Program-made: the position numbers and the translations under genes | Part shown: one piece after another, positions 60,551 to 64,000 of the stretch | Layout: the number at the start of each line of letters is the position of its first letter | Position numbering within the stretch: the first letter of the stretch is position 1 | Source: Leptasterias polaris | Lineage: Eukaryota > Echinodermata > Asteroidea > Forcipulatida > Asteriidae | Length of the DNA stretch: 64,000 nt | Assembly: GCA_037783415.1 (NCBI GenBank) | Contig: JAZGTN010000006.1 | Span: forward strand, 4,092,001 to 4,156,000 | Reading direction: 5' to 3' | The notes under the pieces: model-generated | What the model was told of the DNA's origin: nothing | Databases searched by the model: none | Seen by the model: only the letters and a program-made list of their open reading frames with translations

Positions 60551-60661
60551 TGGGAATGGTTTTGGAAGATTTCGGGGTAGTTACACTTGGGTTCAGAAAA
60601 ACCACCTCACTGATGAACAGTAATCAATGTTCTTGTGAATTTGACTTTTTTTCCTACCCAG

Positions 60662-60792
60662 GCTGTCATCGATGAGAAGTTGGAAATGGTGGAATTCCTG
60701 GTTGAAAACGGGGCCGACATCGAGGCACAAGACAATGAAGGCTGGACTGCTCTCCACGCTGCCGCTTCTTGTGGATTCATGGACATTGCACA
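60662..60792 (+). CDS. PPP1R12A: PPP1R12/MYPT exon 2 (ankyrin repeats)
   Basis: Reads from acceptor CAG to donor GTGAGT as 43 codons plus two bases: AVIDEKLEMVEFLVENGADI, then AQDNEGWTALHAAASCGFMD. These are the second and third ankyrin repeats of MYPT, in the register expected after exon 1 (HQ|AVID). Later exons lie outside the window. Confidence 0.93.
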
Positions 60793-61276
60793 GTGAGTAT
60801 GAGCCACCGATAAAAGGCGGCCATTTTGAGACAGATGTTGTTTATCAATAAACGTTCACACTATGGTCAGATCAGGTGCAGGAAAAGGTTTGTGTTTACA
60901 TACTTGGGGTTGAAAAGTTATGTACGCTGTAGTTTCGTGACCTACTCTTTTATAATATTTTGGAGACTTTGACATTTGACAAGATGGAAAAAACAGGCAA
61001 TGAGCTGTGTGGAATCAAACAATTTTGACTGTTTGTGGTTTTCCTTTTTGTAGTAAAGGAAAGCTAGACTCGGTGTCGTTTACTTATCTCAGCCATGATT
61101 ACATGTGGATTCTAAGGAACAGTAACTGTGGCCGAACATCCGTCTATATTACTGTGAGGCTCAAGAAGTAAACCAGATATCTTTCTTGGATGGCAGAGAC
61201 CTTTGACCTTTGTTAGGGGTCTCCTATTGGCATTTGATGGTTTAACATGAATACCAGCTCTCTCCTAAATCATTTT

Positions 61277-61363
61277 AAAGGACTCGCACTTTAAGTGCGT
61301 ATGCAATGCATTTAAAGTACGCATGCAATGCATTGCGTGCTCCAACTGAGCTATCTAGCCCTA
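61277..61363 (-). repeat. tRNA-like remnant
   Basis: On the minus strand it reads GGCTAGATAGCTCAGTTGGA (A box), a middle with two copies of GCATTGCAT, and TGCGAGTCC where a T arm would be. The B box is incomplete, so it is a pseudo-tRNA or SINE head. Confidence 0.35.
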
Positions 61364-62034
61364 ACAGTGATGGTCTGCCTATTTTGTCAATATCTATGTT
61401 CGGGGGTGCCAGTCAGAAGCGTTAAATATTCTGAGATGTACATGTACCTCTTTAAATATTTAGTAATAAAGAATCTACTGATACAAGTGACGCAATGGTC
61501 TAATACAATGTAGCAGAGGAAATTGTTCGACATGGAATCATTGAGAGACAATGACCCTGTTTCTCTCTGCCTTGCAAAGCAGATGACATAAACAGTGCCC
61601 ATGGTTCCATGAAAGCTGACTAATAGTGTAGCAACTTGGAATTCAAGTCTGTTCAGTGTTTGATGTTGTTATCAAAAGGAGTCTGCCTGTTGGATTACCA
61701 ATTGACTTTTGGATCCTAGAATGCTGTGGTCTGCGGTTGTGTTCATGGATAACCAACCAAGTTCAAAGTATACACAAAAAACTTAAATAAACGGTGAGCA
61801 CAATTGAAGAGGATATGACTGAGTTACAGGTACAATGGACCATTATAAAACTAGACAAGCACCTGTCAAAAGATTTCAATATTGTTCAGGTCCTACGTAG
61901 AGTACAACTGTTCTTTTGAGGACCCCCTCCCTCCCCTCAAAGAAGTACTTACTAGCATTTTCCCCCAAATTGGTGCACATAAGGTCTGTAAGTTCAGAAT
62001 CTTTACTGGACCAGTAATATCGCTATGTACTGTA

Positions 62035-62397
62035 AGGCCAAATAAAAAAAAATACCAGTTGATCGTCCTGATTTTTCCAAAAAGAGGAGGATGAGGGCCT
62101 TTTTATTTATTTTTTTATTATTTTTTTTTCAAGATGGCTGCCAAGTATTTCAATTCAAACAGGCCACCAATTCTTCAGTTTGAAATCACCGCTAACTTTC
62201 TTTATATCTATTTGTTGCATGAGGTAAGTTTACATCAAAAATTAAAGTGTAAAAAATACAAAATGTTTAATACAAATTTGTTTATATTTTTTTTATTTTA
62301 TTTTTTTTAGAAAAAATCGAAAATAAAAAAAAGGATGCGGCCTCAAAAAAAGGATGCGGGCGGGGACGATCAACTGGTATTTTTTTTACTTGGCCTA
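62035..62397 (+). mobile_element. MITE with CCAGTTGATCGTCC ends, copy 2
   Basis: Inverted relative to 56,178-56,530: AAAAATACCAGTTGATCGTC then CTGATTTTTCC at the left and GATGCGGGCGGGGACGATCA, ACTGGTATTTT at the right. It includes CAAGATGGCTGCCAAGTATT. Confidence 0.8.
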
Positions 62398-62575
62398 AGC
62401 GACCACCTAAAGTTGTCAACATTTTTCATTTATATTGCACAGAGAGTACATGTACTACTTTTGAGCACTCCCTTACTCGCTCCCAAAGTGGTACTTACCA
62501 ACATTTTCTTTAAATGTCAACATGTTAGTTACACATCTTTTAAAGTCAGATGGGGTCTCTGAACCCCCTCCCCCT

Positions 62576-62745
62576 TCATACTCTTTGTATGAACGTGAAA
62601 GTTCCCTTCATAGGCCTACTCTTTGTATGAATGTGAAACTGAAAGTTCCCTTCATACTCTTTGTATGAATGTGAAAGTTCCCTTCATACTATTTGTATGA
62701 ACAGGAAAGTTCCCTTCATACTCTTTGTATGAACGTGACATTTTT
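62576..62745 (+). repeat. five-copy tandem repeat, about 32-40 bp unit
   Basis: Units of CTTCATACTCTTTGTATGAA then CGTGAAAGTTCC, with variants (TACTATTTGTATGAACAGG). Each unit contains a small TTCATAC...GTATGAA palindrome. Confidence 0.9.
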
Positions 62746-63534
62746 GAAAACTTTGGATGGCTCTAAGTTCCTGCATGCAATCACATCTAGAAGTGCTGAT
62801 TAATCGCGCACAAAACAAGATTTCCCTAAACATGCATCCTTGGAAGTGCCGATTTTAGAAGAAGAAAGTAAGAGGCAGTCTTGATAAAGTCTAAACATGT
62901 ATTGCTTGTCTACAGTAGCTGAGTTTGACCTGAACTGTTTCTGGCCAAGGAGGCTTGCCCTTCACAAACTCTTGGCAGCATTTTCAGCGTCTATCATTCT
63001 TCACAGATTGTTGTTGGTACATATTAGGAGACAAGTACTTTGGATGCAATTTACAAACTGATAACATCTTTTGTTATGTCTTGGATTTTTTGCATGTTCA
63101 TATTGTGCTTTCATATATTGTTGAATGTGCAATTTTATTGAAATATATTTCAATAAAGTTTGACCATTGAATTTTAATACATTTTTTATGACAGTGACAG
63201 ATTGTTGCAAGACATTTTTCTTACGAATGTGGCATGTAGGCGTAATACTTAAAGAAGGTAACAGAGGCAATTGGCACCGTTTCCCCTGGTCATTGCCATG
63301 GTGCCTCTTGAAATGTTTACATATATTAGGTCTAAACTTACAATTTGCCCAAAGAGGTGCCCATTACCAAGGAGAAAATGCCTTGGTGCCCTTGCCCTTT
63401 CAAAAACAAAGCATCAGGCCTGGGCATGATTTTGGAAGAAAATACATACTGGTTCTGGTGTCAAGTGTAGTAAATATAACCTTTCAGAAAAAACCCCACA
63501 TTGTTAACAATCATTGTAGTTCATGAATTATTTC

Positions 63535-63730
63535 TGGGCCGAATTTCATAGAGCTGCTTAAGCAGAGAATATTGCTTAACAATTGCCTGCTAAGGAGAAA
63601 TGAGCAGGATACCAGTCACAATTGTACATGTGACATGGGTGTGTGGCTGGTAATCTTATTCTGATAAGCATAATTTTCTTGTGCGTAGCTATTTCTTGTG
63701 CTTAAGCAGCTCTATGAAATTGGGCCCTGG
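63535..63730. mobile_element. MITE with ATAGAGCTGCTTA ends, copy 2
   Basis: GGGCCGAATTTCATAGAGCT and GCTTAAGCAG at the left; CTTAAGCAGCTCTATGAAAT and TGGGCCCTGG at the right. Same family as 44,046-44,340. Confidence 0.8.
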
Positions 63731-63789
63731 TTGTGAAGCCATGGATTCTCAGAAAGCAAATTTAATCACTATACCAGCCAAGAACCACA

Positions 63790-63985
63790 TGGAGAGAAAA
63801 CAAGGAAGGAAGTTTCAATTTTAGATGTGGGAGGAAAACCGAAGAGAATTATTCCAATAAAAACCCACACAATCAGGTAGGGATTGAAACCCCAATCCTC
63901 ATAGTGCCCCCCGGCGGGATTCGAACGGTATCAGAGGTGGAAGGCAAGGACAGTCAGATACCACAACGCCAACTTAACCGCCCTC
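63790..63985 (-). mobile_element. tRNA-derived SINE, minus strand
   Basis: On the minus strand AGGGCGGTTAAGTTGGCGTT, then ACCGTTCGAATCCC and GGGTTTTTATTGG, GGTTTTCCTCCCACATC. Same family as 4,862-5,125. Confidence 0.5.
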
Positions 63986-64000
63986 AATCATATCATACAC

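Larger units (their letters stand above)
46967..60661 (+). other. intron 1 of PPP1R12, 13.7 kb
   Basis: Donor GTAAGT at 46,967, acceptor TTCCTACCCAG ending at 60,661, phase 0. It contains MITEs, a Kolobok-like relic, SINEs and short repeats listed separately. I see no other exon that would fit MYPT. The stretches 49,000-50,200, 53,110-55,150, 55,320-56,170 and 57,790-59,330 show no supported gene or repeat beyond local microsatellite-like text. Confidence 0.8.
60793..64000 (+). other. start of PPP1R12 intron 2 (runs off the window)
   Basis: Donor GTGAGT at 60,793. I see no further ankyrin exon up to the right edge. The content is MITEs, SINEs and a tandem repeat listed separately. 60,840-61,270 and 61,370-62,030 show nothing else. 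Confidence 0.7.

Noticed and set aside
61882..62562. Open frames around the second CCAGTTGATCGTCC MITE
   Set aside because: They run through low-complexity A/T tracts and MITE ends.

Overview
This is a repeat-rich invertebrate window, most likely from an echinoderm and possibly a sea star. The evidence is spliced genes with GT-AG introns, deuterostome-like proteins, CpG-containing intergenic DNA, and two inverted-repeat families that I associate from memory with echinoderm genomes: one with ends like AAAGGCAGTGGACACTATTGG (13.5 kb), one with ends like CATAGAGCTGCTTAAGC (44.0 and 63.5 kb). The species call is inference.

Host genes. At 1.2-4.2 kb, minus strand, lies a five-exon gene that reads cleanly as a 196-residue Rab-like GTPase. 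It is closest to the GTPase half of DNAJC27/RBJ but has no J domain. The last part of its final exon belongs to a three-copy tandem repeat. From 46.7 kb to the right edge, plus strand, runs the 5' part of a myosin phosphatase targeting subunit gene (PPP1R12/MYPT). Exon 1 is at 46,697-46,966 and exon 2 at 60,662-60,792, separated by a 13.7-kb intron full of MITEs and SINEs.

The middle is a nest of transposons. A 24.5-kb foldback-like unit (5,997-30,536) has nearly identical 360-bp outer arms and inner arms made of tandem 201-bp satellite monomers (about 15.5 copies left, 12 right). Its interior holds two convergent gene remnants, one encoding a THAP zinc finger and one with an acidic start and an FEPLA motif. 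Three younger insertions sit inside: a 9.54-kb CACTG-ended element with TA target duplications (10,427-19,966), whose empty site survives 285 bp away; a 3.4-kb piggyBac element (21,256-24,647); and a 350-bp palindromic MITE (24,728-25,078). The CACTG element carries an apparently intact three-exon gene for a 598-residue C2H2 zinc-finger/transposase-like protein.

From 30.7 to 38.9 kb, a GC-rich GTCGCGTC minisatellite occurs twice in opposite orientation. Between the two copies lies a Tx1-type LINE, itself interrupted by a 5'-truncated L2/CR1-like LINE with an 8-bp target duplication. A decayed element with about 270-bp inverted repeats and a multi-copy transposon protein fills 40.35-44.78 kb. 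A TTAA-flanked, THAP-containing Kolobok-like relic (50,230-52,774) lies in the PPP1R12 intron.

Long stretches without recognised genes are mostly AT-rich intergenic or intronic DNA; those I could not explain are listed as such. All identities come from reading translations and motifs by eye; no database search was made.
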